NCBI GenBank assembly: GCA_016706565.1
Contig: JADJJI010000001.1
Coordinates: forward strand, 248,001 to 312,000
Direction of reading: 5' to 3'
DNA: 64,000 bases
Origin: Piscinibacter sp.
Lineage (GTDB): Bacteria > Pseudomonadota > Gammaproteobacteria > Burkholderiales > Burkholderiaceae_C
The translations under genes were made by a program, and so were the position numbers. Under the pieces are notes generated by a model that was given only the letters and a program-made list of their open reading frames with translations, was not told where the DNA came from and did no database searches. This document shows, in pieces, positions 8,322 through 17,304 of this stretch; positions within the stretch are counted from its first letter, which is position 1, and each line of letters opens with the position of its first letter.

Positions 8322-8833
8322 CGCCGGAAGATGCCGTGCAGGGGTTTGTCCACATCGTCGCAGATCGGGTCGGGCCCGTAGCCCGTGTCCTCGACGATGC
8401 CCGCCTCGCTGAGCCCGACCTGGAACCATTGGCAGAACGGGCTCGTGTAACGGTACGACCAGACGGTCTGCGTCTTGTGCCAGCCGACGTAGCCGACGTT
8501 CGACGGCCGACCGATCGTGCGCAGCACCTCGTCGGCGGTGGCGCCGGCCCGGATGGCGTTGAACTGCTTCTCGGTGAGCACTTGTGTGGTGGAGGTCAGC
8601 CGGCCTTCGGCGTCGACGTCGAGCATCCAGGTCTGCTTGCCGAAGGGGCCGCGGGCGTACTCCAGGCGCTGCGCGCCGCCGGCCAACGCATATCGCCCGG
8701 TCGGCGCGCCCAGCAGGCGCTGAACCTCGTCGGCGCTCGTCCCGGGCGCGAGCCGCGTCGGGTCGCTCATGTTGACGCAGCCGGCGCACGCCACGCCGGC
8801 CACCAGGGGCAACACAAACCGCGTCCAATCCAT
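8318..8833 (-). CDS. Small lipoprotein with repeated BamE/OmlA-like segments
   Basis: This 171-residue protein begins with a hydrophobic signal ending in CAGC, a plausible though imperfect lipobox. Two repeated segments follow (APGTSADEVQRLLGAPT and AGATADEVLRTIGRPS) of the type found in SmpA/OmlA/BamE-like lipoproteins, so it probably sits in the outer membrane facing the periplasm. The function is not identified. It is co-transcribed with the ArsC-like gene, overlapping it by 4 bp. Confidence 0.7.
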   Translation of the reverse strand: MDWTRFVLPLVAGVACAGCVNMSDPTRLAPGTSADEVQRLLGAPTGRYALAGGAQRLEYARGPFGKQTWMLDVDAEGRLTSTTQVLTEKQFNAIRAGATADEVLRTIGRPSNVGYVGWHKTQTVWSYRYTSPFCQWFQVGLSEAGIVEDTGYGPDPICDDVDKPLHGIFRR

Positions 8834-8940
8834 CGACGACTCCCGTGCGAAACGCCGACCATTGTGACCATTCCCCGGGCAGGAAGGTTCAGCCCCATGC
8901 TGCCTAGAATCCCGGCAACCTTCCGACCGCACGCCCCTCC

Positions 8941-9897
8941 ATGGCCGCCCTCCCCTCGTACGCCCAGGCCCTCGGCCACGGCATCCATGCCATCGACACC
9001 GGCTTCCACCGGCCGCTGTTCGACGCCGCCTACCTGGTCGTCGAGAACGGCCACGCCGCTTTCGTCGACACCGGCACCAACCATGCCCTGCCGCGCCTGC
9101 TGGGCACGCTGGCGGCGCTTGGGTTGGCGCCCGAAGACGTCGACTTCGTCGTCCCGACGCACGTGCACCTCGACCATGCCGGCGGCGTGGGCCTGCTGAT
9201 GCAGCACCTGCCGCGAGCCACCGCCTGGGTGCACCCGCGCGGCGTGCGCCACATGGTCGACCCCTCGGCGCTGGTCGCGGGCGCGACGGCGGTCTACGGC
9301 GAAGCCGAGATGGAGAAGTCGTACGGACGCATCGTCGGCGTGCCCGCCGAACGTGTGCGCGAGACGGCCGACCACATGACCATCGAGCTGGCTGGGCGGC
9401 CGTTGACCTTCCTCGACACGCCGGGCCACGCACGGCATCACCATGCCGTGTGGGACGAGCGCAGCCGCGGCTTCTTCACCGGCGACACCTTCGGCCTGAG
9501 CTACCGCGAGTTCGACACCGAACGCGGCCCCTGGCTGCTGCCGACGACCACGCCGGTGCAGTTCGAGCCCGGGCCGCTGCGCGCGACGGTGCGCAGGCTC
9601 CTGTCGTACCGGCCGGACAGCATCTACCTGACGCACTACGGCCGCATCGGCGACGTGCAGCGCCTGGGCGCCGAACTGATCGAGCAGCTCGAGGCCATGG
9701 TCGCGCTGGGCCGCGCGCTGCGCGACGCGCCCGACCGCCACGAGGCCATCAAGCGCGGCCTGATGCAGCAGTACCAGGCGCGCGTCGCCGCTCACGGCTG
9801 CCGCTTCACGCCGGACGAGGTGGAGCGGCTGCTGGCCATGGACACCGAGCTGAACGCGCAGGGCATGGGCATCTGGCTCGACAAGGAGGCGGCATGA
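8941..9897 (+). CDS. Metallo-beta-lactamase-fold hydrolase
   Basis: This 318-residue protein has the dinuclear zinc motif THVHLDH (H74, H76, D78, H79), then GHARHHHAVWDE and FTGDTFGL downstream, which supply the further metal ligands. It starts with AIDTGFHRPLFDAAYLVVE, typical of cytosolic MBL-fold hydrolases acting on thioesters or lactones. The substrate is unknown. The stop overlaps the start of the following SDR gene (ATGA), so the two enzymes probably act in one pathway. Confidence 0.85.
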   Translation: MAALPSYAQALGHGIHAIDTGFHRPLFDAAYLVVENGHAAFVDTGTNHALPRLLGTLAALGLAPEDVDFVVPTHVHLDHAGGVGLLMQHLPRATAWVHPRGVRHMVDPSALVAGATAVYGEAEMEKSYGRIVGVPAERVRETADHMTIELAGRPLTFLDTPGHARHHHAVWDERSRGFFTGDTFGLSYREFDTERGPWLLPTTTPVQFEPGPLRATVRRLLSYRPDSIYLTHYGRIGDVQRLGAELIEQLEAMVALGRALRDAPDRHEAIKRGLMQQYQARVAAHGCRFTPDEVERLLAMDTELNAQGMGIWLDKEAA

Positions 9898-10673
9898 GCC
9901 AAGTTCACTTCGGGCTCGACGGACGCGTCGCCATCGTCACCGGCGCGGCGCAGGGCATCGGCGAGGCCTGCGCACGGCGCCTGGCCGCCGACGGCGCCAG
10001 CGTCTCGCTGTGGGACGTGGACGCGGCGCGCGGCGAGGCGCTGGCCGCGCAGTTGCGCGAAGACGGCGCGACCGCCGGATTCCTGCGCTGCGACGTGTCG
10101 CGCAAGGCCGAGGTCGATGCGGCGCTGGCCGCCGCGCTGCAGGCCCACGGCCGCGTCGATGCGCTGGTCAACAACGCCGGCATCTTCAAGGCGGCGGACT
10201 TCCTCGACATCAGCGAGGCCGACTGGGACGCGGTGCTCGCCGTCAACCTGAAGGGCGCCTTCCTCGTCGCGCAGGCGGTGGCGCGCGCGATGGCCGCCAG
10301 CGGCGGCGGCGCGATCGTCAACATGAGCTCGGTGAACGGCGTGATGGCGATTCCCAGCATCGCCAGCTACAACGTCAGCAAGGGCGGCGTGGACCAATTG
10401 ACCCGCGTGATGGCGCTGGCACTGGCCGACCGCGGCATCCGCGTCAACGCGGTGGCGCCGGGCACCATCGCCACCGAGCTGGCGAAGAACGCCGTGCTCG
10501 GCAGCGAGGAGGCACGCGCGCGCATCATGAGCCGCACGCCGATGCGCCGCCTGGGTGAGCCGGGCGAGATCGCCGACGTGGTGGCCTTCCTGCTCAGTGA
10601 CGCGGCGAGCTACCTGACCGGCGAGATCGTCTATGCCGACGGCGGCCGGCGTGTGCTCAACTACACCGTCTGA
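9894..10673 (+). CDS. SDR-family NAD(P)-dependent oxidoreductase
   Basis: This 259-residue short-chain dehydrogenase has the cofactor motif TGAAQGIG (about residues 16-23), NNAG at about 90-93, the catalytic serine in NMSS, and YNVSK (Y159, K163). The C-terminus carries VAPGTIATE and the LTGEIVYADGG close typical of classical SDRs acting on 3-hydroxyacyl or polyol substrates. The substrate is not predictable. It is translationally coupled to the MBL hydrolase, and the GFA-family gene begins 19 bp after its stop. Confidence 0.88.
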   Translation: MSQVHFGLDGRVAIVTGAAQGIGEACARRLAADGASVSLWDVDAARGEALAAQLREDGATAGFLRCDVSRKAEVDAALAAALQAHGRVDALVNNAGIFKAADFLDISEADWDAVLAVNLKGAFLVAQAVARAMAASGGGAIVNMSSVNGVMAIPSIASYNVSKGGVDQLTRVMALALADRGIRVNAVAPGTIATELAKNAVLGSEEARARIMSRTPMRRLGEPGEIADVVAFLLSDAASYLTGEIVYADGGRRVLNYTV

Positions 10674-10692
10674 GCCTTTTCGGGAGACTGGC

Positions 10693-11178
10693 ATGGCCGA
10701 GACCGACGACGCGGTTCTGCAAGGCGGCTGCCTGTGCGGCAGCGTTCGCTACGAGGTGCGGCCCGATTCGCTGGAGGGCTACTACTGCCACTGCCGCATG
10801 TGCCAGCTCGCCTTCGGCAACACGCGCGCCGCCTTCCTCAACGTGCCCAAGGACGCTGTGCGCTGGCTCTCGCCGCCGCAGCACTACGCCTCGTCGAAGT
10901 TCGCGCTGCGCGGCTTCTGCGCGAACTGCGGCTCGCCGCTGAGCTTCGAGTACCTCGGCTCGAAGCGGCTGGACCTGTCGGTGGGCAGCCTCGACGAGCC
11001 GCAGCGTGTGCGGCCGGTGTCGCACTTCGCTGTCGAGACACGCATCGCCGAATGGCACGCCGACGACGGCCTGCCCGGCCAGCGGCTGGACGAACACCAG
11101 AAGCTGGTCGAGCGCTGGAAGCAGGCTTACGGCGACGATGTCGTGCCCGGCATCGCGGCGACGCGCAGCGACGAGTGA
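10693..11178 (+). CDS. GFA-family zinc protein (CENP-V/GFA domain)
   Basis: This 161-residue protein has the cysteine pattern of the GFA fold: GGCLCGSVRYEV near the N-terminus, YYCHCRMCQ, and FCANCGSPLSFEY, which together bind zinc. Founding members were described as glutathione-dependent formaldehyde-activating enzymes, but that activity is not safe to assign here. The ATG at 10693 is preceded by GGGAGA. It is probably the third gene of the MBL-SDR operon. Confidence 0.82.
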   Translation: MAETDDAVLQGGCLCGSVRYEVRPDSLEGYYCHCRMCQLAFGNTRAAFLNVPKDAVRWLSPPQHYASSKFALRGFCANCGSPLSFEYLGSKRLDLSVGSLDEPQRVRPVSHFAVETRIAEWHADDGLPGQRLDEHQKLVERWKQAYGDDVVPGIAATRSDE

Positions 11179-11375
11179 CTCCTGCGAACTGGCCTGCTCA
11201 GAGTCGGGAGTTGCACGAGCGACTGGCACGCGGGCAGGCAGTCCGGAGAACGCGGGCACCGCCGTCGACCTTCGACCATGCAGTTCGCGCGCAACGCAGA
11301 ATCACGAAGACCGCAACGGGCCGCAAATGGATTCGCGGTCAGGATCGTTGTTCGATCCTCTAGCGCAGCTGCAGT

Positions 11376-12611
11376 TCAGGCCGCAGCCACCGCGCGCGGC
11401 GGCAGCTCCTGCTCGCGGATCGGCAGGTGCACCAGGGCAGCCGCCACGGCGAGCAGGATGTCGGCGTACCACATCCAGTCGTAGCTGCCCGTCCAGTCGA
11501 AGGCCTTGCCGCCCAACCACGCGCCGAGGAAGCCGCCGAGCTGGTGCGACAGCATCACGATGCCGAACAGCGTGGCCATGTGTTGCGGGCCGAAGAACTT
11601 GGCCACCAGCCCCGCCGTGGGCGGCACGGTGGACAGGTAAGTCAGGCCGATCACCGCGGCGAACATCAGCATCACGGCTTCCGTCTTCGGCGAGAGCACG
11701 AACACCAGCACGGCGACGGCACGTGCCGCATAGACAAGCGACAGCAACGACTTCATGCGCCAGCGCCCGACCGCCCAGCCCATCGCGAAGCTGCCAATGA
11801 TGTTGAACAGGCCGATCACACCGATCGACCACGCACCCACCGTGGCGGGCAGCCCGCAGGCCGCCACCACGCCCGGCAGGTGCGTGGCGATGAAGGCGAC
11901 GTGGAAACCGCAGACGAAGAAGCCGGCGCACAGCAGCCTGAAGCTGCGGTCGGCCAGTGCGCGCGACACCGCCTCGCGGGTGCCCACCTTCTTCGCCGGC
12001 GCGGCACCGATGGCGGCCGCCGCCTGCATCGAGTTGCCGCGCAGCACCCAGGCTGCCGGCAGCGCCAGCAGCGTCAGCACGGCCAGGCTCTGCAATGCGG
12101 CGGCCCAGCCCGCCGCCGTCGAGATCGCACCGGCGATCGGCGCGAACAGGAACTGCCCGAACGACCCGCCCGCATTGACGATGCCGGTGGCCATGCCGCG
12201 CTTCTCGGCCGGGATCAGCCGCGTGGTCGCCGCCATCAACACCGAGGGCCCGGCCATGCCTGCGCCGCCGGCGGCGAGCACGCCGATGGCGATCACCAGG
12301 CCGAGCGTCGTCGTCATGAAGGGGATCAGAAAGGTGCCCAGCGCCACCAGCAGCACGCCGACCACCAGCACGCGGCCGGCACCGATGCGATCGGCCACCA
12401 TGCCGGCGAAGGGCTGGGTGAGCCCCCACCACAGCTGGCCGAAGGCGAAGGCCAGGCTGATGCTGGCCAGGCCCAGGCCGGTGGCGGTGTTCAGGTTGCC
12501 GAGGAACAGGCCCATCGACTGGCGCGCGCCCATCGTCAGCGCGAAGGTGCCGGCGGCGGCCAGCAGCACCAGGGCCACCGGCGGCACGGCGCGGCGCAGG
12601 GGATCATTCAT
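11376..12611 (-). CDS. MFS transporter
   Basis: This 411-residue protein has about twelve membrane spans with the MFS loop GMVADRIGAGRVLVVG between spans 2 and 3 and a second half beginning near residue 215. It resembles the OFA/monocarboxylate-type MFS families (opening TFALTMGARQSMGLFLGNLN). The substrate is unknown. Its start overlaps the end of the upstream marR gene by 8 bp, so the regulator and transporter are one operon, a common arrangement for efflux of aromatic or phenolic compounds. Confidence 0.85.
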   Translation of the reverse strand: MNDPLRRAVPPVALVLLAAAGTFALTMGARQSMGLFLGNLNTATGLGLASISLAFAFGQLWWGLTQPFAGMVADRIGAGRVLVVGVLLVALGTFLIPFMTTTLGLVIAIGVLAAGGAGMAGPSVLMAATTRLIPAEKRGMATGIVNAGGSFGQFLFAPIAGAISTAAGWAAALQSLAVLTLLALPAAWVLRGNSMQAAAAIGAAPAKKVGTREAVSRALADRSFRLLCAGFFVCGFHVAFIATHLPGVVAACGLPATVGAWSIGVIGLFNIIGSFAMGWAVGRWRMKSLLSLVYAARAVAVLVFVLSPKTEAVMLMFAAVIGLTYLSTVPPTAGLVAKFFGPQHMATLFGIVMLSHQLGGFLGAWLGGKAFDWTGSYDWMWYADILLAVAAALVHLPIREQELPPRAVAAA

Positions 12612-13053
12612 CGTCGGACTCCGAGACGTCGAGGGCTTCGAGGCAATCGTCGATCAGCGCGTGCAGCGCGAGCACGCGCTCGTTGCCCAGGCGGGCGTTG
12701 AGGGCGAGCTGCGCCTGCTTCCAGGCCCGCTGCGCTTCGGCGCGCTTGGCGCGGCCGGCCTCGGTGGCGCTGATCGAGCGGCTGCGCGCGTCCTCGCCCG
12801 GCCCCTGCGCCACCCAGCCGGCGACCACCAGCGGATGCAGGTTGCGCGTCAGCGTGGAGGCATCGATCTTCATGCGCGCCGCCAGGTCGGTGGGCCGCAG
12901 CGGGCCGAGCAGCACGACGTGCGAGAGCAGCGAGTACTGCGAGTTCTTCAGCCCGGTGGGCGCCACGTAGGCGTCGTAGTGCCGCGTGACCGCACGGCTG
13001 AGCTGGCGCAGCTTCAGGTTCGTGCAGCCTTGCGGCTTGACAGCATCGAGCAT
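12604..13053 (-). CDS. MarR-family transcriptional regulator
   Basis: This 149-residue protein has the MarR winged helix: QYSLLSHVVLLGPLRPTDLAARMKIDASTLTRNLHPLVVAGWVA (about residues 39-82) followed by a wing with DARSRSISATEAGR. It probably represses its own operon (with the MFS transporter) and the divergent thioesterase gene, releasing DNA when a small aromatic ligand binds. The ATG at 13053 is immediately next to a tandem repeat likely to be its operator. Confidence 0.87.
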   Translation of the reverse strand: MLDAVKPQGCTNLKLRQLSRAVTRHYDAYVAPTGLKNSQYSLLSHVVLLGPLRPTDLAARMKIDASTLTRNLHPLVVAGWVAQGPGEDARSRSISATEAGRAKRAEAQRAWKQAQLALNARLGNERVLALHALIDDCLEALDVSESDDE

Positions 13054-13057
13054 GGCG

Positions 13058-13087
13058 ATTATTGTAGCTGCAATTATTGCATCTGCA
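13058..13087. promoter_or_regulatory. Tandem 15-bp repeat, probable MarR operator
   Basis: Two adjacent copies, ATTATTGTAGCTGCA and ATTATTGCATCTGCA, differ at 2 of 15 positions and fill the gap between the divergent marR and thioesterase genes. Within them TTGTAGCTGCAA is a near-perfect dyad centred on AGCT (one mismatch in six pairs), the form expected for a MarR dimer site. The tract is clearly AT-rich in an otherwise GC-rich region. Confidence 0.6.
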
Positions 13088-13102
13088 AGTGAAAGGCGAA
13101 GA

Positions 13103-13645
13103 ATGAGCAAGACGATCGATGCCGAGGCGACACTGGCCCGCTGGCGCGAGGAGGAGGCGGCGATCCGCGCCCGCCGCGGCGAGCCGGGCGTGGCCCGGCC
13201 CGAGCAGGTGGCCGGCATGAGCGGCATGCAGGTGTTCGAGGCGATGTTCGACGGCCGCCTGCCCTCGCCGCCGATCGGCACGACGCTGGATTTCCTGCCG
13301 GTGCACATCGAGCCCGGCTTCGCGGTGTTCCAGGGCAAGCCCGGCTTCCAGCACTACAACCCGCTGGGCACGGTGCACGGCGGCTGGTTCGCCACCCTGC
13401 TCGACTCTGCCGTCGGATGCGCGGTGCACTCCTCGTTGCCCGCAGGCAAGGGCTACACCACGCTGGAGCTGAAGATCAACATCGTGCGTGCGCTCACCGA
13501 CAAGGTGCCCCTGGTGCGCGCCGAGGGGCGCGTGGTGCACGGCGGCAACCAGGTGGCCACGGCCGAGGGCCGGCTCGTCGGGCCGGACGGCAAGCTGTAC
13601 GCGCACGCCACGACGACCTGCCTGGTCTTCGACGCGCGGCGCTGA
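13103..13645 (+). CDS. PaaI-type hotdog-fold thioesterase
   Basis: This 180-residue protein has the hotdog thioesterase signature NPLGTVHGGWFATLLDSAVGCAV, where HGG and the following Asp are the usual catalytic region, then TTLELKINIVRAL. Such enzymes hydrolyse aromatic or medium-chain acyl-CoA thioesters. The ATG at 13103 has AAGGCGAAGA upstream. It is divergent from the marR-MFS operon across the tandem repeat, so all three are probably controlled by the same regulator. Confidence 0.83.
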   Translation: MSKTIDAEATLARWREEEAAIRARRGEPGVARPEQVAGMSGMQVFEAMFDGRLPSPPIGTTLDFLPVHIEPGFAVFQGKPGFQHYNPLGTVHGGWFATLLDSAVGCAVHSSLPAGKGYTTLELKINIVRALTDKVPLVRAEGRVVHGGNQVATAEGRLVGPDGKLYAHATTTCLVFDARR

Positions 13646-13669
13646 GCCGATCGCCTGGGCAGCTTCGCT

Positions 13670-14290
13670 TCAGCGCAGCTGGCCAACTTCCTGCGCGAGG
13701 CGCGTGATGCGCGCCCAGTCCTTCGCCGCCACCGCGTCGGCCGGCGTCAGCCAGGAGCCGCCGCAGACCTTCACGTTGGGCAGCGCCAGGTACTGCGGCG
13801 CGGTCTCGACGCTGATGCCGCCGGTCGGGCAGAAGGCGACGTCGGCGAAAGGGCCGTGCAGCGCCTTCAGCAGCGGGATGCCGCCGGCCGCCGAGGCCGG
13901 GAAGAACTTCAGGAAGCCGTAGCCGTCGCCGTTGGCGCGCATCACCTCGCTGGCCGTGGCCACGCCGGGCAGCAGCGGCAAGCCGATGTTGCGGCAGTAG
14001 TGGCCGATTTCGCTGGTGTAGCCCGGGCTCACGCCGAACTGGCAGCCGGCATCGCGCGCCGCCTGCGCGTCGTCGACCGTGCGGATGGTGCCGGCGCCGA
14101 CGATGGCGCCCTTCACCGAGCGCGCGATCGCCTCCATGCACTTCAACGCCACCGGCGTGCGCAGCGTGATCTCCAGCACCCTGACGCCGCCGTCGACCAG
14201 CGCCTGCGCCATCGGCACCGCGTCTTCCAGCTTCTGGATCACGATCACCGGGATCACCGGGCCGTGCTCGGCGAGTTCGAGCGTGTTCAT
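13670..14290 (-). CDS. eda: KDPG aldolase (2-dehydro-3-deoxyphosphogluconate aldolase)
   Basis: This 206-residue class I aldolase cleaves KDPG to pyruvate and glyceraldehyde 3-phosphate, the last step of the Entner-Doudoroff route. The motifs are VLEITLRTP (catalytic Glu and substrate Arg), GAGTI, FGVSPG and GFLKFFPA with the Schiff-base lysine, ending in PTGGIS for phosphate binding. The start is the ATG at 14290, 17 bp after the edd stop, so edd-eda is an operon. Confidence 0.94.
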   Translation of the reverse strand: MNTLELAEHGPVIPVIVIQKLEDAVPMAQALVDGGVRVLEITLRTPVALKCMEAIARSVKGAIVGAGTIRTVDDAQAARDAGCQFGVSPGYTSEIGHYCRNIGLPLLPGVATASEVMRANGDGYGFLKFFPASAAGGIPLLKALHGPFADVAFCPTGGISVETAPQYLALPNVKVCGGSWLTPADAVAAKDWARITRLAQEVGQLR

Positions 14291-14307
14291 GACGGATTCC
14301 TTGCGAG

Positions 14308-16122
14308 TCAGAGCCAGGTGCAGGCGCCCTCTTCGGCGCTGAGCACGTTGCGGCGCATGCCGCCGAAGAGTTCGCGCCCGAGGCCGTGCGCGTTGGTGTC
14401 CGACGCCGCGTCGGTGATGCGGGCCAGCGGGCGTGCCGCCCACTCCGCTGCATCGACCAATGCATCGAGCGTGCCCGCCACGGCATCGAGGCGGATCACG
14501 TCGCCGTCGCGCACCTTGGCCAGCGGGCCGTCGGCCAGCGCCTCGGGGCTGACGTGGATGGCCGCCGGCACCTTGCCGGAGGCGCCGCTCATGCGGCCGT
14601 CGGTGACCAGCGCCACCTTGAAGCCCTTGCCCTGCAGCACCGCCAGCGGCGGCGTGAGCTTGTGCAGTTCGGGCATGCCGTTGGCGCGCGGGCCCTGGAA
14701 GCGCACCACGGCGATCAGGTCGCGCTCGAGCTCGCCGGCCTTGAACGCGGCGAGCAGCTCTTCCTGCGAGGCGAACACGCGTGCCGGCGCCTCGATGACG
14801 TGGCGGTCGTCCGGCACCGCCGAGATCTTGATCACCGAGCGGCCCAGGTTGCCGGTGAGCAGCTTGAGGCCACCCTCGGGGCTGAAGGGCCTGGCGGCCG
14901 GGCGCACGATGGCCTCGTCGCCGCTGGCCTTCGGCAGCGCGGACCAGCGCAGCGCCGCGCCGTCCTGGTGCGGCGCCTTGCCGAACTCGTGCAGGCCGCC
15001 CTCGACCACGCTGGCCACGTCGGCATGCATGAAGCCGCCTTCGAGCAGTTCGCGGATCACGAAGCCGGGGCCGCCGGCCGCCTGGAACTGGTTCACGTCG
15101 GCGCTGCCGTTCGGGTAGACGCGGGCCAGCAGCGGCGTGGCGTGCGAGAGGTCGGAGAAGTCGGTCCAGTCGATCCGGATGCCGGCGGCACGCGCCACCG
15201 CCACCCAGTGGATCAGGTGGTTGGTGGAGCCACCGGTGGCCAGCAGCGCGACCATCGCGTTGACGATCACGCGCTCGTCGACCATCCGGCCGATCGGCGT
15301 GAAGCGCTTGGCCTTGGTGATGGAGAGCACGCTGCGCACCGCTTCGCGCGTCAGCGCCTCGCGCATCTGCGCATGCGGGTGCACGAAGGCCGCGCCCGGC
15401 ACGTGCAGGCCCATGGCCTCGAGCAGCATCTGGTTGCTGTTGGCGGTGCCGTAGAAGGTGCAGGTGCCGGGGCCGTGGTAGGCGGCCGACTCGGCCTCGA
15501 GCAGCTTGTCGCGGCCCACCAGCCCCTGCGCGAACTGCTCGCGCACCTTGGACTTCTCGTTGTTCGACAGGCCGGTGCTCATCGGGCCGGCCGGCACGAA
15601 CACGCAGGGCAGGTGCCCGAAGTGCAGCGCGCCGATCAGCAGGCCCGGCACGATCTTGTCGCACACGCCCAGCAGCAGCGCGGCATCGAACACGTCGTGG
15701 GTCAGCGCGATGGCGGTGGACATGGCGATGGTGTCGCGCGAGAACAGGCTCAGCTCCATGCCGGGCAGGCCCTGCGTCACGCCGTCGCACATCGCCGGCA
15801 CGCCGCCGGCCACCTGCACCGTGGCGCCCTGCCGGCGCGCCTCGTCGCGGATCAGCGCCGGGAAGCCCTCGTAGGGCTGGTGGGCCGACAGCATGTCGTT
15901 GTAGGCGGTGACCACGCCGATGTGCGGCGCGCGCTCGGCCACCACGCGCAGCTTGTCGTTCGCCGGCAGCGCCGCGAAGGCATGCGCCACGTTGGCGCAG
16001 CCCATGCGGTCGGAGCCGCGCGGGCGGTCGATGGCAGCTTGAACACGAGCCAGGTACGCCGCCCGGGTGGCGGCACTGCGCTCGCGGATGCGTTGCGTGA
16101 CTTCGACGAGGGCTGGTTTCAT
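14308..16122 (-). CDS. edd: 6-phosphogluconate dehydratase
   Basis: This 604-residue protein belongs to the IlvD/Edd family of [4Fe-4S] dehydratases and makes KDPG from 6-phosphogluconate. Recognisable blocks are [53 protein letters not shown] and [20 protein letters not shown]; the cysteines in these blocks hold the cluster. The length matches E. coli Edd (603). A 13-bp dyad lies 39-51 bp upstream of its start and may be an operator for sugar-acid induction. Confidence 0.95.
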   Translation of the reverse strand: MKPALVEVTQRIRERSAATRAAYLARVQAAIDRPRGSDRMGCANVAHAFAALPANDKLRVVAERAPHIGVVTAYNDMLSAHQPYEGFPALIRDEARRQGATVQVAGGVPAMCDGVTQGLPGMELSLFSRDTIAMSTAIALTHDVFDAALLLGVCDKIVPGLLIGALHFGHLPCVFVPAGPMSTGLSNNEKSKVREQFAQGLVGRDKLLEAESAAYHGPGTCTFYGTANSNQMLLEAMGLHVPGAAFVHPHAQMREALTREAVRSVLSITKAKRFTPIGRMVDERVIVNAMVALLATGGSTNHLIHWVAVARAAGIRIDWTDFSDLSHATPLLARVYPNGSADVNQFQAAGGPGFVIRELLEGGFMHADVASVVEGGLHEFGKAPHQDGAALRWSALPKASGDEAIVRPAARPFSPEGGLKLLTGNLGRSVIKISAVPDDRHVIEAPARVFASQEELLAAFKAGELERDLIAVVRFQGPRANGMPELHKLTPPLAVLQGKGFKVALVTDGRMSGASGKVPAAIHVSPEALADGPLAKVRDGDVIRLDAVAGTLDALVDAAEWAARPLARITDAASDTNAHGLGRELFGGMRRNVLSAEEGACTWL

Positions 16123-16160
16123 GGCGTCACCGGGGCTGTAACTCGAGCCCTGATTATCCG

Positions 16161-16173
16161 GTAACCAGGTTAC
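16161..16173. promoter_or_regulatory. Perfect 13-bp dyad upstream of edd-eda
   Basis: GTAACCAGGTTAC is a perfect inverted repeat around a central A, placed in the expected promoter area of edd (start 16122) and downstream of the OmpA-like gene's stop, which is on the same strand. Its shape resembles operators of GntR- or LacI-type sugar-acid repressors. No regulator gene is next to it, so the binder is unknown. Confidence 0.5.
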
Positions 16174-16198
16174 ATCGTCAAAACAAGCCGCAGTCGCC

Positions 16199-16660
16199 CT
16201 ACTGCAGCCTCAACTCGACACGGCGGGCTTCGCGGGCATCGGCGCCGCCGGTGGTTTCCTGCGGCTTGTCGAGCACCAGCTGGCTGGGCGCCACGCCGTT
16301 GGCTTCCAGTGCGTGGCGCACCGCCTGCGCGCGGCGTTTGGCCAGGTCGGCGTTGTGCTCGGGGTTGCCGGTGGCGTCGTGGAACCCGGAGATCAGCACG
16401 GTCGTGCCAGGCTTGCCGCGCGCGGCATCCGCGACGCGGTTCAGCACCTCGGCGGCGTCGGCCGGCAAGGCGTCGGAATCGACCTCGAAATAGACGCGCG
16501 GCTGGCCCTGCGGCGCCGCGGCGGCCGCGGCCGGCTTGGCCGGAATGGCATTGCGGCTGGTGGAGACCGCCAGCGCGATCACGCCGGCCACGACCAGGGC
16601 CACCACGCCCGCCAGCACGGCCAGCGCGTAGTTCTGCACGTCGTCATTGGCATCGCTCAT
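16199..16660 (-). CDS. OmpA-domain protein with N-terminal membrane anchor
   Basis: This 153-residue protein has one membrane span (about residues 12-33), an Ala/Pro-rich linker, and a C-terminal OmpA-like domain with [21 protein letters not shown] and [16 protein letters not shown], the last being the helix that contacts peptidoglycan. It would be anchored in the inner membrane and bind the cell wall in the periplasm. Function beyond envelope attachment is unknown. Confidence 0.8.
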   Translation of the reverse strand: MSDANDDVQNYALAVLAGVVALVVAGVIALAVSTSRNAIPAKPAAAAAAPQGQPRVYFEVDSDALPADAAEVLNRVADAARGKPGTTVLISGFHDATGNPEHNADLAKRRAQAVRHALEANGVAPSQLVLDKPQETTGGADAREARRVELRLQ

Positions 16661-16703
16661 GCTTCTTCCTTCAATGTTTATCGATTCATTCTAGAGTGTC
16701 GGC

Positions 16704-17303
16704 ATGACGGTCGAAGGCGATCCGCTGCTGCTGCGCGACCCCCGCGCCATGCTCGACGAAACGCTGCGCGCGTGGGGCGGCGACGACGACCTGTGGGTGT
16801 TCGGATACGCCTCGCTGATCTGGCGCCCTGAATTCGACGCCGAAGAGCAGCGCAGCGCGGCCGTGCACGGCTGGCACCGCGCCCTGCGCATGCGCTCGCG
16901 CATCAACCGCGGCACGCCGCAGCGGCCCGGCCTGGTGTTCGCGCTGGTGTCCGGCGGCTCCTGCCGTGGTTTGGTCTATCGCATCGACCGCCGCCGCGCG
17001 CCCGATGAGCTGGAGCGGCTGTGGCAGCGCGAGATGCCCACCGGCGTGTACGACCCGCGCTGGGTGCCCTGCCGCACGGCGCTGGGCCCGGTGCGCGCAC
17101 TGGCTTTCACGCTGGACCGCGCGAGCCCGGCACACACCGGCGAGCTGAGCGACGAGCAGTTGCTCGACATCCTGCGCCATGCCTCGGGGCGTTATGGCAG
17201 CACGCTGGATTACCTGCTGGAGACCGCCGCTTCGCTGCGCCGCTGCGGCATCCGCGACCGCGAGATCGAGCGGATCGAGAAGCTCGCGCTGGCGCTGCGC
17301 TGA
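16704..17303 (+). CDS. chaC: ChaC-family gamma-glutamylcyclotransferase
   Basis: This 199-residue protein has the ChaC signature FGYASLIWRPEF (about residues 34-45) and REMPTGVYDPRWVP, the region holding the catalytic glutamate. ChaC enzymes degrade glutathione to 5-oxoproline and Cys-Gly. It is divergent from the OmpA-like gene and converges on the mocA-like gene with no intergenic space for a separate terminator. Confidence 0.86.
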   Translation: MTVEGDPLLLRDPRAMLDETLRAWGGDDDLWVFGYASLIWRPEFDAEEQRSAAVHGWHRALRMRSRINRGTPQRPGLVFALVSGGSCRGLVYRIDRRRAPDELERLWQREMPTGVYDPRWVPCRTALGPVRALAFTLDRASPAHTGELSDEQLLDILRHASGRYGSTLDYLLETAASLRRCGIRDREIERIEKLALALR

Positions 17304-17304
17304 G

